A model generated the notes under the pieces. That model worked only from the letters and a program-made list of their open reading frames with translations. It did no database searches and had not been told where the DNA came from. Source: JAJTHC01 sp044358835 (GTDB lineage Bacteria; Cyanobacteriota; Vampirovibrionia; Vampirovibrionales; JAJTHC01). Taken from it: a DNA stretch of 64,000 nucleotides. The position numbers were made by a program, and so were the translations under genes. How positions within the stretch are numbered: position 1 is the stretch's first letter; each line of letters starts with the position of its first letter. This document shows positions 43,357 to 52,085 of this stretch, in pieces. Location of the stretch: the NCBI GenBank assembly GCA_044358835.1, contig JBIKNF010000009.1, positions 1 to 64,000 of the forward strand. Direction: 5' to 3'.

Positions 43357-43839
43357 ATGTCATTCCGCAGTCCACAACAAGTCATCAATATGCACCAGTA
43401 CCGAAAAGTGGCTATTTGGCAACGCGTTTTCGGAGCATTGGCTTACCCTGTTTTCTTTTATTACAGCTTGAAATTGGGTGGGCTGAATTTGCTCCCCTTT
43501 TTGATGATGTTTCTCGTGATGTGGCTGATTTGCCGAAGCGGTAAGTTGAAGACCCCTGTTTTTGTGAAGTATCATGTCGCCCAAGCCTTTGCGATCGCCG
43601 TGATTGTCGATGTATTGCGTATGCTGATGAATGCCATTTTAGATGTTTTTCTCGCGGCTCTGCCCTTCTTTAGTTTTTTACCCGTGCGAGAATGGACGGT
43701 GCAACTAACGCTCGGCTTTGCTAGCCTGTGGTTACTCGCGTTGGCTGGATTTGCTTTGTATAATATCGTCTTGACACTGATGGGTCGTCAGCAAGAGTTT
43801 CCGCTTTCTAGTAAAGTCGCCAAACGCATTGTCTATTAA
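43357..43839 (+). CDS. Tic20-like membrane protein
   Basis: The 160-residue protein has about four membrane segments. The order of its motifs resembles cyanobacterial/chloroplast Tic20: WQRVFGALAYPVFFYYSLKLG, then FLVMWLICRSGKLKTPVFVKYHVAQAFAIAVIVDVLRML (compare the FFLVVRN...FIRFNAMQAILLDI pattern), and a C-terminal YNIVLTLMGRQQEFPLSSKVA. Tic20 is part of the protein channel of the plastid inner envelope, and the bacterial role is unclear. The ATG at 43357 is preferred over a GTG at 43327 inside the hairpin. It sits between sdhB and ubiX. Confidence 0.6.
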   Translation: MSFRSPQQVINMHQYRKVAIWQRVFGALAYPVFFYYSLKLGGLNLLPFLMMFLVMWLICRSGKLKTPVFVKYHVAQAFAIAVIVDVLRMLMNAILDVFLAALPFFSFLPVREWTVQLTLGFASLWLLALAGFALYNIVLTLMGRQQEFPLSSKVAKRIVY

Positions 43840-43852
43840 GGAATCTTCTCGT

Positions 43853-44533
43853 ATGTCCGCTTCAAAACCAGTCGTTTTAGGCTTAACGGGTGCTTCGGGT
43901 AGTATTTTGGGCTTACGCTTACTCAAAGAACTGCTCCTGCTGAAGGTGCCAGTGGATGTTATTTTTTCTGAACACGCCAGCCTTGTCATGCAACAAGAAC
44001 TAGGGGTGGCCATTGAAGGCCATACCTTAGACGAAAAAAAGGCATCGTTGCTACGGCTAATGAAACTTGAAGCGTCTACTTACGGCGTCCAATTGACCCT
44101 GTATTCCAACAAAAACATTGGTGCCAAACCCGCCAGTGGCACGCATCTTCACAGGGGAATGGTGATTGCCCCTTGTTCGATGGGAACCTTGGCCCACATT
44201 GCCCAAGGCATGAGCGATAGTTTACTCACTCGTGCGGCGGATGTCACCTTAAAAGAAGGACGCCCCTTGATTTTACTGCCTCGTGAAACGCCTTTCAATG
44301 CGATTCACCTTCAAAATATGTTGACTTTGGCACAGCTCAATGTGCGAATCATCCCGCCGATGTTGTCTTTTTACAGCCCTGACTTTTTGAGTTTAGAAGG
44401 TCAGATTTTATATACAGTGGGCAAAGTTTTGGATCAATTGGGCTTAGAACATCAGCTTTACCAACGCTGGCAAGGCCTAAGCACGACGCTTCAATCCCCT
44501 GAACTTGCCCAAATCTATGAAACACTCCTTTAA
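43853..44533 (+). CDS. ubiX: UbiX-family flavin prenyltransferase
   Basis: UbiX makes prenylated FMN, the cofactor of UbiD-type decarboxylases used in quinone synthesis. The 226-residue product shows the flavoprotein signature VVLGLTGASGSILGLRLL, the Ser in IAPCSMGTLAHIAQGMSDSLLTRAADVTLKEGRPLILLPRETPF (the main family block), and a C-terminal helix. The ATG at 43853 follows AAGGAA by nine bases. A UbiD partner is not in this window. Placement next to sdhCAB fits a role in menaquinone maturation. Confidence 0.9.
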   Translation: MSASKPVVLGLTGASGSILGLRLLKELLLLKVPVDVIFSEHASLVMQQELGVAIEGHTLDEKKASLLRLMKLEASTYGVQLTLYSNKNIGAKPASGTHLHRGMVIAPCSMGTLAHIAQGMSDSLLTRAADVTLKEGRPLILLPRETPFNAIHLQNMLTLAQLNVRIIPPMLSFYSPDFLSLEGQILYTVGKVLDQLGLEHQLYQRWQGLSTTLQSPELAQIYETLL

Positions 44534-44592
44534 GCACTCGCCTAAACACGAAAAAGTGACCCCGCTTTTTAGACCCAAAGGATCCCCCCTCT

Positions 44593-46287
44593 ATGACCCT
44601 AACTACAAACTTTAGCACTTCTTTACCGACGCCTTACATTTCCTATTGGCAAACTCAATTTGATGTGCCGGAAACCCTCAGCGAAGAAGCCACGATTTTA
44701 GAACGTTTACAGCACACGATTTTAGACGGGCATGCCACACAGGCATCCGACTTGTTGGCACAAGCCATTCGCTTGGTGAAGGCAGATATTGTGGCCACCG
44801 AATGCTTGCTTCCTACGGCGCAACTCTTGACGGACAAATTCAATAATATGGAAATGCTCCTGCCTTTTGTCCTGCAAAGTGCGGCAATTTTGCGTCATTC
44901 ATGGGAAACGGTGCTTCCCCAGTGCGTGCAGTTTAAATCGCCCGTCTCTTGTGTGATGCTAACCGTTCAAGGCGACACGCACGAAGTCGGTAAAAACATT
45001 GTGGATACCCTTTTACAAGCCCATGGAATCACTGTTCGTAATTTGGGTGCACAAGTCACTTGTTTTCAACTGCTTGAAGCAATTACCGCGCATCAACCTG
45101 ATGCCGTGGTGATGAGCGGTTTGTTGATTGAATCAGCCAAGCAAATGAAACTAAATATCGCTGCCTTGGTGGAAGCGGGCATTGATTTGCCTATTGTTCT
45201 AGGGGGGCCTGCCTTAACGCCTGCTTTTGTATTGAAAGAATGTCGCCCCTTAACGAAAAGCCCTGTTTTACATGCCCGAACGGCAATGGATACCTTGGCC
45301 TATTTACAAGGTATTGGTGAAGCGAAATCGCACCAAAAACGCTGGCATCCGCCTGCTAACGCTGAACCCCAGCCCCCCACACCAAATGAAATGATGAACC
45401 AAGCCGAAAGCCAAGGCAATGAAGCTCAATCGCTCAGCGAACGCCCAAAGCCTCGTACGCAGGTGAACCCCACTCTTCAAATACCCGCGCCTCCGTTTTG
45501 GGGGGTAAAGGTGGTTGAACATATACCACTGGAAGCCATTTATGCGTTTTTGAATGCCAAAGTCTTGATGAGCGGGCATTGGGGCTTTCGCCGTTGGGAC
45601 AAAACCCCCGAAGAGCAAGAAGGCTTTATTCAGTCTGAAATTCAACCCTTGTTTGACGCGTTAAAGTCACTGGTTGAAGAACAATCCATTTTTACGCCTA
45701 AAGTGGTGTACGGGTATTTCCCCGCTACAGCGGAAGGGGATGAAATCGTCATTTATGATCCTGAGCATCATCACATAGAACTTAGACGCTTTAAGTTCCC
45801 ACGGGGAGGCCAAAAAAACCTGTGTTTGAGCGACTATTTAATTGAAACACAAGGTGACCAAAAAGATGTGTTGGCTCTGCAATTAGTGAGTATTGGGCAA
45901 AGAGCCGCTGATTTTGATCAAACTCTCTTTGCAGAAGGCAATTACATGTTGTATTACTTGTACCATGGTTTTTCTGTGGAAATGGCCGAAGCCTTGGCGG
46001 AATACTGGCATGCGCAGGTGCGTTGCGAATTGCAAATTAACCAAAAAGAAGCGGGTAAATCGGGCTTGCAATTGTTGAAACCTTCGGCGTATCAGGGGTG
46101 TCGATACAGTTTTGGGTACCCCGCTTGCCCTAATTTGGCGGATCAAGCGATTTTAATGGACTTGCTTGACGGTGAACAAATAGGGGTGAGTTTGAGTGAA
46201 AGCTTTATGTTGATTCCTGAACAGTCGACTTCAGCCTTGGTGTTTCATCACCCTGAAGCCTATTACTTTGACGTCACGCAAGACTAA
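44593..46287 (+). CDS. metH: Methionine synthase C-terminal half: cobalamin-binding and SAM-reactivation domains only
   Basis: The 564-residue protein matches the back half of MetH. A helical cap covers residues about 20-110 (FNNMEMLLPFVLQSAAIL). The B12 domain follows with the DxHxxG motif at GDTHEVGKN, where His130 is the lower axial cobalt ligand. After a Pro/Gln-rich linker (about 250-300) comes the AdoMet activation domain, ending in SFGYPACPNLADQAILMDLL, SLSESFMLIPEQS and FHHPEAYYFDV. The homocysteine and folate domains are missing and nothing upstream encodes them. They must be separate genes elsewhere, or this protein serves another corrinoid methyltransferase. Confidence 0.82.
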   Translation: MTLTTNFSTSLPTPYISYWQTQFDVPETLSEEATILERLQHTILDGHATQASDLLAQAIRLVKADIVATECLLPTAQLLTDKFNNMEMLLPFVLQSAAILRHSWETVLPQCVQFKSPVSCVMLTVQGDTHEVGKNIVDTLLQAHGITVRNLGAQVTCFQLLEAITAHQPDAVVMSGLLIESAKQMKLNIAALVEAGIDLPIVLGGPALTPAFVLKECRPLTKSPVLHARTAMDTLAYLQGIGEAKSHQKRWHPPANAEPQPPTPNEMMNQAESQGNEAQSLSERPKPRTQVNPTLQIPAPPFWGVKVVEHIPLEAIYAFLNAKVLMSGHWGFRRWDKTPEEQEGFIQSEIQPLFDALKSLVEEQSIFTPKVVYGYFPATAEGDEIVIYDPEHHHIELRRFKFPRGGQKNLCLSDYLIETQGDQKDVLALQLVSIGQRAADFDQTLFAEGNYMLYYLYHGFSVEMAEALAEYWHAQVRCELQINQKEAGKSGLQLLKPSAYQGCRYSFGYPACPNLADQAILMDLLDGEQIGVSLSESFMLIPEQSTSALVFHHPEAYYFDVTQD

Positions 46288-46329
46288 TACCCATTAAACG
46301 GTATGAACACACTTTCTAAAATAGAAACC

Positions 46330-46357
46330 TTGACCTATGTGCTTGATTGGTTAGAAT
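46330..46357 (+). promoter_or_regulatory. Promoter of tRNA-Pro(GGG)
   Basis: TTGACC (46330-46335) and TAGAAT (46352-46357) are 16 bases apart and lie 34 bases before the tRNA. Confidence 0.55.
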
Positions 46358-46391
46358 AAAGATTATCACCGTTGTGCGTGAGTTTATAGAT

Positions 46392-46465
46392 CGGGCCGTG
46401 GCTCAGCTTGGTAGAGCGTTCCCTTGGGGTGGGAGAGGTCGCAGGTTCAAATCCTGTCGGTCCGA
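46392..46465 (+). tRNA. tRNA-Pro(GGG)
   Basis: The acceptor CGGGCCG pairs with CGGTCCG. The D arm (GCTCAGCTTGGTAGAGC), the anticodon stem with loop TTGGGGT (anticodon GGG) and the T arm GGTTCAAATCC are all present. CCA is not encoded. Confidence 0.95.
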
Positions 46466-46549
46466 TATTTTTTATGGACTAGGCGTATGCTTCTGAAAGC
46501 TATGCTAAAATGAATCTATCCCATTTATTAAGATAGAGAACATAACGTC

Positions 46550-48391
46550 ATGCCCTATATCCAACGAATCGAAGCCTTGCAAGCCGTTTTAAAGCAAAAC
46601 CAGTGGGATGCCTTCTTGATCCCCCATAACGACGTGCATTTAAACGAATACTTGGCTGAACATGCCAAGTTGCGAGATTTTCTCATCGGTTTTACAGGCT
46701 CTGCGGGTGATGCTCTGGTGCTTCAAGACACCGTATGGCTTTTTGCGGATGGTCGTTATTACGAACAGGCTGAAGCCGAAGTCCCACAAACGCATGTAAA
46801 GGTCTCTAAAATCGGGCTGGAAGGCCAACCTACTTTAAAAGAATGCTTGGCAACACTGGCTCAGGGGGCGGTTGTGGCGTATGATCCGAAAACCGTCAGT
46901 GCCTCCTTATTGGCGGGGCTAGAAGAGACTACAGCACCTTTGGCCCTACGTTTTTTAGCCGTAGAAGAAAACCCTGTTCAAGTGCTGTTTTTATCTTGCA
47001 CATCAAAAGGGGGGATGCCCGCTAATTGCTCGCCTTCTTGGCAAACGGTGGATGCCCACGTCCACGGACGCCCCACTCAAGACAAGCTGAGCTGGTTGCA
47101 ACGCGCTTTGGCAGACGCGTCTTGTGACGGTATCCTTGTTAGTAAGCTAGATGACATCGCGTGGTTCACCAATACCCGCGGGCGCGATATTCCTTACAAC
47201 CCTGTGTTTCACGCCTTTTTGTGGGTGGATTCCACCCAAGCCCTCCTGTTTGCGGATGCTCCTGATGTGAGTCCTTCCACCCAACAGGCGATTCATCACC
47301 TAAAAGAAAATGGCCTTACCCTAAGGCCCTATGCGTCGATTTGGGAAGAATTGCCAAAGCTTGCTTACCATAAAACCGTTTACTGGACGCCTGCAGCCCA
47401 TAGCCAAGCGGTTGCTAATGCTTTGTCTCAAGACGGCACGCGTCTTAAGATTGGGCCGAATCTACTTCAACGAAAAAAATTCGTTAAAACTGCCGAAGAA
47501 CTGGCGGGAATGCGAGAAGCCAACGTACGTTCTTCTGTGGCGGTGATTCGAACCTTGGCGTGGCTGGATGCGCAAGCAAAAGCGGGTCAATTCGTTTCTG
47601 AAAGGGAGTTGGCCGACACCATTGACGCCTTTTATAAGGCGGAAGGGGCCGTGGAGTTGAGCTTCAATACCATTGCAGGGATAGGGCGTCATAGTGCGGT
47701 GATTCATTACGGTACACCGTCTTCAGTAGTAAAGGCGTCTAGGGGAGACTGGATTTTACTCGATTCAGGTGCGCAATACCCCTTTGGTACGACTGATATT
47801 ACACGAACCACTACGTTTGATCAAACCGTGCTAAGCCCCGTCCATAAGCACGCGTATACCCATGTGCTAAAGTCTCATATTGCCGGAGCCTCCGCCGTGT
47901 TTCCCAAAGGCACAACAGGGGCTCAGTTGGATGGCGTGTGTCGTTACCCGTTATGGCAAGCGGGTTATGATTATGCGCATGGCACAGGGCATGGGGTGGG
48001 GTGCTTTTTAAACGTGCATGAAGGACCCAACGGCATTTCAAAGGTATACACCGAACCCATGACGTTGCATACGGTTAATAGCATCGAACCCGGTTACTAT
48101 GTGCCCGATTGGGGGGGCATTCGTTTAGAAAACCTCGCGATAGTCGTACAATCCAACCAAGCCTTGCAAGCAGGTACGCCTCAAGGGGTGTGGTATGGTT
48201 TTGAACTGTTGAATTGGATCCCCTTTGCCACGCATTTAATTGAAGAAGCCTTGCTGACTTCAGCAGAAAAAAGTTGGTTGGCGTGGTATCATATCACCAG
48301 TTTTGAAAAAATGAGCCCCCGCTTACAAGGTAAAGACGAAGTGGGGCTGGAATGGTTGCATCAAACCTGCCAAGGCTTTGGCACGGTGTAG
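46550..48391 (+). CDS. pepP: Xaa-Pro aminopeptidase, M24B family, long form
   Basis: This 613-residue metallopeptidase removes N-terminal residues before proline. Like eukaryotic APP1 it has two creatinase-type N-terminal domains (RIEALQAVLKQNQWDAFLIPHNDVH; LSWLQRALADASCDGILVS) before the pita-bread domain. Metal ligands are visible: Asp residues in LLDSGAQYPFGTTDITRTT, His in AHGTGHGVGCFLNVHEGP, and Glu residues in SIEPGYY and IRLENLAIV. A C-terminal M24 extension follows. It is transcribed alone after tRNA-Pro. Confidence 0.92.
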   Translation: MPYIQRIEALQAVLKQNQWDAFLIPHNDVHLNEYLAEHAKLRDFLIGFTGSAGDALVLQDTVWLFADGRYYEQAEAEVPQTHVKVSKIGLEGQPTLKECLATLAQGAVVAYDPKTVSASLLAGLEETTAPLALRFLAVEENPVQVLFLSCTSKGGMPANCSPSWQTVDAHVHGRPTQDKLSWLQRALADASCDGILVSKLDDIAWFTNTRGRDIPYNPVFHAFLWVDSTQALLFADAPDVSPSTQQAIHHLKENGLTLRPYASIWEELPKLAYHKTVYWTPAAHSQAVANALSQDGTRLKIGPNLLQRKKFVKTAEELAGMREANVRSSVAVIRTLAWLDAQAKAGQFVSERELADTIDAFYKAEGAVELSFNTIAGIGRHSAVIHYGTPSSVVKASRGDWILLDSGAQYPFGTTDITRTTTFDQTVLSPVHKHAYTHVLKSHIAGASAVFPKGTTGAQLDGVCRYPLWQAGYDYAHGTGHGVGCFLNVHEGPNGISKVYTEPMTLHTVNSIEPGYYVPDWGGIRLENLAIVVQSNQALQAGTPQGVWYGFELLNWIPFATHLIEEALLTSAEKSWLAWYHITSFEKMSPRLQGKDEVGLEWLHQTCQGFGTV

Positions 48392-48529
48392 GTCTTTTTT
48401 GGGTGAAAAACATCAAAAAGGCTACCATGCTTAAAAATCGTGTGTTTTAAGCACTGGGTTAAGAAGGCTTACTTTGCTATACTAAATGGAGTTGAACAAA
48501 GCGTAAAAAAGGAAAGAAGAAGAAGACTT

Positions 48530-48811
48530 ATGGAACATACCAACCTAATGAACGCCTTATTGGCCTCTTCGCCTTGGCAGCTTGGCCTGTGGATGAGTGC
48601 CTGTGGGGTGGGCGTACTTTCTTGGTTACTAACGCTGAAAGTTTTTGTGTCTTACGGGGAACATAATGAACTCAAAGCTTATGTGGCTGAACATTACCTG
48701 AAACGAAGTGAAATTCAAACGCACTTGAATGATTTACATCAACAATTGCAGTCCATGCAACAACAGTTGAATCTCATGCAACAGGCCTTGTATCGTGCGT
48801 TGAACAAATAA
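48530..48811 (+). CDS. Small membrane-anchored coiled-coil protein
   Basis: The 93-residue product has one membrane segment (LGLWMSACGVGVLSWLLTL) followed by a Gln/Leu heptad region (IQTHLNDLHQQLQSMQQQLNLMQQAL). I do not recognise a family. The ATG at 48530 follows GGAAAGAAG. A longer frame from 48440 has no better site. It lies just upstream of fliW-csrA but is separated by 155 bases. Confidence 0.6.
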   Translation: MEHTNLMNALLASSPWQLGLWMSACGVGVLSWLLTLKVFVSYGEHNELKAYVAEHYLKRSEIQTHLNDLHQQLQSMQQQLNLMQQALYRALNK

Positions 48812-48966
48812 GAAATGGGGGAAGAGATCTTCGAAAGATTCAGAGGAGGCGTCCCCTGTTTAAATGAAAAAAAGGACGTTGAAATCCGAAACAAGAAAAA
48901 CAAGCCAAAAATCATGTAAACTTGTAAAATAATAGAGAGAATCCATTTTTTTAGGAGCCCCCTTGT

Positions 48967-49488
48967 ATGACTATGTCTCCCCCATTACGTCAATTCCAAA
49001 CGGAACGATTTGGTGCCGTTAGCGTGGATGAAGCCTCTATCATTACGTTTGTACAACCCATTTTGGGCTTTGATTTGCTCAAAGAGTTTGCTTTGTTTGA
49101 TCATGATGAGGATTCGCCCTTTAAATGGTTACAGTCTTTAGAAGACCCTACGTTGGCGTTTGTGGTGACGAACCCCACGTTGTTTGGGCATAATTATGAG
49201 TTTAACTTGCCTCAAGAAGCGTGTTCGATTCTAAACATTCAACGTGCGGAAGAGGCTCAAGTCCTTACCTTGGTGACGGTTCCTGAAGAAAATCCCTTAC
49301 ACATGACGGCGAATTTTTTAGGTCCCCTTGTTTTTCATAGTGAAACCCGTCAGGCGATGCAACTTATTTTAGCAGACCCTGAAACGTATGGGACAAAAGT
49401 ACGACTCATTCCTGATGAAGCCATCGATGCGGACGGTTCCATTCAACTTGAAGTGATTCGAAGCAAGCAAACGCAAGTGAACTCCTAA
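48967..49488 (+). CDS. fliW: Flagellar assembly factor FliW
   Basis: FliW binds CsrA and flagellin, so free flagellin releases CsrA repression. The 173-residue product shows QTERFGAVSVDEASIITFVQPILGF, the acidic middle FKWLQSLEDPTLAFVVTNP and the C-terminal MTANFLGPLVFHSETRQAMQLILAD pattern of the family. It lies 48 bases upstream of csrA, the normal pairing. Confidence 0.93.
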   Translation: MTMSPPLRQFQTERFGAVSVDEASIITFVQPILGFDLLKEFALFDHDEDSPFKWLQSLEDPTLAFVVTNPTLFGHNYEFNLPQEACSILNIQRAEEAQVLTLVTVPEENPLHMTANFLGPLVFHSETRQAMQLILADPETYGTKVRLIPDEAIDADGSIQLEVIRSKQTQVNS

Positions 49489-49536
49489 ACGAGTCGTTGT
49501 TTGCTGATGTAACACTTTTCTAAAAAGGAAGTCGAT

Positions 49537-49815
49537 ATGCTTGTTTTGAGCCGTAAATTGGGTGAAAAAATTGTCATAGACAATGAAGTTTTTGTCACCA
49601 TATTGGATGTACGTGGGGATGTCGTGAAGCTTGGTGTGGAAGCCCCCAAACACGTGATGGTGCATCGTGAAGAAATTTATAAAGAAATCGTGGTCAGCAA
49701 TAAGCAGGCTCAACAAAAGGCGAATACTCACCCTTCAGTCAGTGACACCCTAACTAAAGTGACCACCCTTTCTAAAAAAGGGGCTCCTCCTAAAATCAAT
49801 CAAAATAGCCAGTGA
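49537..49815 (+). CDS. csrA: Carbon storage/translation regulator CsrA
   Basis: CsrA dimers bind GGA motifs near ribosome sites and block translation, especially of flagellin mRNA. The family core MLVLSRKLGEKIVIDNEVFVTILDVRGDVVKLGVEAPKHVMVHREEIY is complete. The 92-residue length exceeds the usual ~61-75 because of a Ser/Thr/Lys-rich tail. It pairs with fliW upstream. Confidence 0.96.
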   Translation: MLVLSRKLGEKIVIDNEVFVTILDVRGDVVKLGVEAPKHVMVHREEIYKEIVVSNKQAQQKANTHPSVSDTLTKVTTLSKKGAPPKINQNSQ

Positions 49816-49838
49816 TCGTCTTTTAAGGGGTGAGATTT

Positions 49839-50591
49839 ATGTTTACACGAACGTCAGCCAAAGAAGTGGCCTTACTCCACTGGGACGATCTGCTACCTGC
49901 CCGCCACGCCCTCTTTGTTGAAAAGGATGCTCGTAAGGCCCTCCAGTTGTTGCCGATTGATCCTTTGGGGGGGGGGGTATCTAGTCAAAGTATCCCTTTT
50001 CAGAATGCTTTGATTGATGTAGCCAGTCAAGCTTATCTTCAAACGGGGCAACTCAAAGAAGCCACCCTACTATGGAAACGATATGGACGTTTTGAACAAG
50101 CCTGTTTGGGCTTTATTTGTATGCGACAATATCAACCCGCACGAGAAATGATTGCTTCCTTAACCCCTAAGCGACAGGCATATTGGGCAGAAGTGGTGTT
50201 TCGAGCGTGTAGTAATCAGTTGAATGTATGGCCGAGTTTCCTGCACTTACGTAACCGATTAGAAGGCGACTTGATGCTGATGTTTCGCTTTGACGCGCTA
50301 GACTGCATGGAACAAGTGATGGCTTACCTCAATAGTTTTGCCTTACTAAACCCTGAAGTCTTTAAGCTGGTGGGGCGTGTGTTTACGACCAATGGTTTAT
50401 TGCAACAGGCGTATTTTTTACTGCAACGTAGTTTGGAAAAAAATCCGCTGGATCCTGAAAATTATTTTCACTTGGGGCAGTTGTACCTTGAAATGAAACA
50501 GCGTCACAAGGCCAAGCTGATGTTACGGCAAGCCCTTTCAATCAATGCAGAATATACCCCTGTTCAGGACTTGTTGGCATCGTTGAAGTAA
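49839..50591 (+). CDS. TPR-repeat protein
   Basis: The 250-residue product has helical repeats. The last two are clear TPRs (AYFLLQRSLEKNPLDPENYFHLGQLYLEMKQRHKAKLMLRQALSIN). Earlier ones are degenerate (AYLQTGQLKEATLLWKRYGRFEQA). No signal is visible, so it is probably a cytoplasmic scaffold. I chose the ATG at 49839, nine bases after AAGGGG. A run of nine G bases (from about 49969) lies inside the gene and could be a slippage site. It may be in the fliW-csrA transcript. Confidence 0.72.
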   Translation: MFTRTSAKEVALLHWDDLLPARHALFVEKDARKALQLLPIDPLGGGVSSQSIPFQNALIDVASQAYLQTGQLKEATLLWKRYGRFEQACLGFICMRQYQPAREMIASLTPKRQAYWAEVVFRACSNQLNVWPSFLHLRNRLEGDLMLMFRFDALDCMEQVMAYLNSFALLNPEVFKLVGRVFTTNGLLQQAYFLLQRSLEKNPLDPENYFHLGQLYLEMKQRHKAKLMLRQALSINAEYTPVQDLLASLK

Positions 50592-50860
50592 GCGTCAATA
50601 GCTTGTGCCAGTGCGATGTCTTTGTCAGAAAGACCGCCTGAATCGTGTGTGCTGAGTTGAATGTGGACACGATTGTAGACGTTCGACCAATTCGGGTGAT
50701 GATCCATGGCTTCAGCGTGCAAGGCGACATAGCTCATAAACGCCCAAGCGTGTTTAAAATCGGGGAATTGAAAAGTCTTTTCAATAGAAGAGACAGGCGT
50801 CTTTACCAAGTGCCAGCCATCTAGCGATTCCACCGCCAATTCGAGTTCGTGAACTATCAT
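50564..50860 (-). CDS. phhB: Pterin-4a-carbinolamine dehydratase
   Basis: The 98-residue product shows the family core: FQFPDFKHAWAFMSYVALHAEAMDHHPNWSNVYNRVHIQLSTHDSGGLSDKDIALAQAID, including the catalytic HHPNW motif. PCD recycles tetrahydropterins and can also help molybdopterin or folate-linked chemistry. No aromatic amino acid hydroxylase is nearby. It overlaps the upstream M14 gene by four bases and the convergent TPR gene by 28 bases. Confidence 0.9.
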   Translation of the reverse strand: MIVHELELAVESLDGWHLVKTPVSSIEKTFQFPDFKHAWAFMSYVALHAEAMDHHPNWSNVYNRVHIQLSTHDSGGLSDKDIALAQAIDAYFNDANKS

Positions 50861-51579
50861 GTAATACTCCCTTTTAATGTATTAAATACCTCAATAATCG
50901 CCCTGCGATGCACCGGCCACAAGTCGTTCATTCGCTCGCCTTCAGGCAGTTCCACCGTCAACACAGGGATGCCTCGCTCTACCCCCGCCCAGTTGCCAAA
51001 CGATCCTGGTGTGGGGTAGCCAATGCTGGCTTCAACAGGGTAGTCACAAGCGTGGGCGTAAAGTGTCGCCAGTTCTTGGGTTTGAGGCAAGGGCCCGTCG
51101 TAATTAATGAGGCGATACGGCGTGTGGTAGCTCACAATCAACGTGGGGGTGGTGTTGTTTACCAGTTGAGCGATGTGCCGGCTTTCAGGTTCGCTAAAGG
51201 GGAGCGTCCCTCCATGGTAGGGATCTTCAGGCGAAGAGGCTTGCCAGTTGTGGGTTTCAAAATTTCGGTTTAGGTCGACGTCACGCTTGTTTTTTCGGGT
51301 CTTGCGCAATAAGCCGTCAGGGTTTACGATGGGCACAACGCCCACTCGCAACCCTTCACCTAGCGTGGCATCATGATGCAAATCGTGCAGGAGCCGAAAG
51401 CAAAGTTCTGCCGATTCAGGCTCATCCCCGTGAAAGGCCCCTAAAAATAAGGCATCTAGGGGGGGGGTGTTTTCTAAAGAAGAAAAGGGGGGGCAGGCTT
51501 GTACGTCAAAATGGTAAAAATCCACACGCAGGCCTTGCACTGAATGCCCTAAACACAAATGCTGAACGTTGTTTCGCAT
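50857..51579 (-). CDS. M14-family zinc carboxypeptidase/amidase
   Basis: The 240-residue product has the M14 metal site (GAFHGDEPESAE, HxxE), NPDGLLRKTRKNKRDVDLNRNF and the second His in SYHTPYRLINYDGP. The catalytic Glu is in LTVELPEGE. Size and motifs resemble MpaA, which cleaves murein tripeptide, and succinylglutamate-desuccinylase relatives. No signal peptide is visible, which fits a cytoplasmic peptide-recycling enzyme. It overlaps phhB by four bases. Confidence 0.83.
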   Translation of the reverse strand: MRNNVQHLCLGHSVQGLRVDFYHFDVQACPPFSSLENTPPLDALFLGAFHGDEPESAELCFRLLHDLHHDATLGEGLRVGVVPIVNPDGLLRKTRKNKRDVDLNRNFETHNWQASSPEDPYHGGTLPFSEPESRHIAQLVNNTTPTLIVSYHTPYRLINYDGPLPQTQELATLYAHACDYPVEASIGYPTPGSFGNWAGVERGIPVLTVELPEGERMNDLWPVHRRAIIEVFNTLKGSIT

Positions 51580-51666
51580 AACAGGGGGAGTCTTTCCTTT
51601 TTACATTATTATAAGCCTTCAGCGTCAAAACGGCCATAGAAAGCGCTGCGAAAGGGAGCTTTCTAT

Positions 51667-51702
51667 AAAAAAACCCCCGTGCTACCGAAGTATCACAGGG
51701 TT
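51667..51702 (-). terminator. Terminator after the FlgM-like gene
   Basis: On the minus strand AACCC...GTG pairs with CAC...GGGTT, and a seven-base T run follows. It sits about 40 bases past the stop at 51741. Confidence 0.75.
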
Positions 51703-51740
51703 CTGGCTTTTCTCTCTAAGGTAAAATAAAAAAATAAAAC

Positions 51741-52085
51741 TTAAATGATTTTTTGATCTAAAAGGCTTTGAGCAAGACGTTCGGAATCAAGGGAATCTAG
51801 GTAAGCGTTCAATCCTTCAGGGCTTTGGAATTGGGTTTTTAATTCAGCAAGGCGTTCGTTGGGAAGGACTGCTTGGGCTTGAAGCTTACGAAGGAACTTG
51901 AGGGTTTCCGCTTCAGAAGAAACTTTGCTTTTGGCTTCTTCAGAAATACTGATGTTTTCAGTGCTTTTTTCTTCTTGAAGGGAAGCGGGGGTCAATTTCA
52001 CTAATGAATCTGCTTGGACTGGTGTCAACCGAACGGTTGAACTGGTGGCTGAACTCAAGCGTGAAGATTGAATGGAATCTACCAT
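51741..52085 (-). CDS. FlgM-like anti-sigma-28 factor (tentative)
   Basis: The 114-residue protein has a disordered Ser/Thr-rich first half. The second half is laid out like FlgM: ENISISEEAKSKV, then NERLAELKTQFQSPEGLNAYLDSLDSERLAQSLLD, comparable to ISxxA...RVxxLKxxIxxGxYxVDxxxIAxxLL. FlgM holds sigma-28 inactive until the hook is complete. The FliW/CsrA genes are close by and a sigma-28-type promoter precedes flagellin. The match is by pattern only and could mislead. GGAG lies ten bases before the ATG. Confidence 0.5.
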   Translation of the reverse strand: MVDSIQSSRLSSATSSTVRLTPVQADSLVKLTPASLQEEKSTENISISEEAKSKVSSEAETLKFLRKLQAQAVLPNERLAELKTQFQSPEGLNAYLDSLDSERLAQSLLDQKII

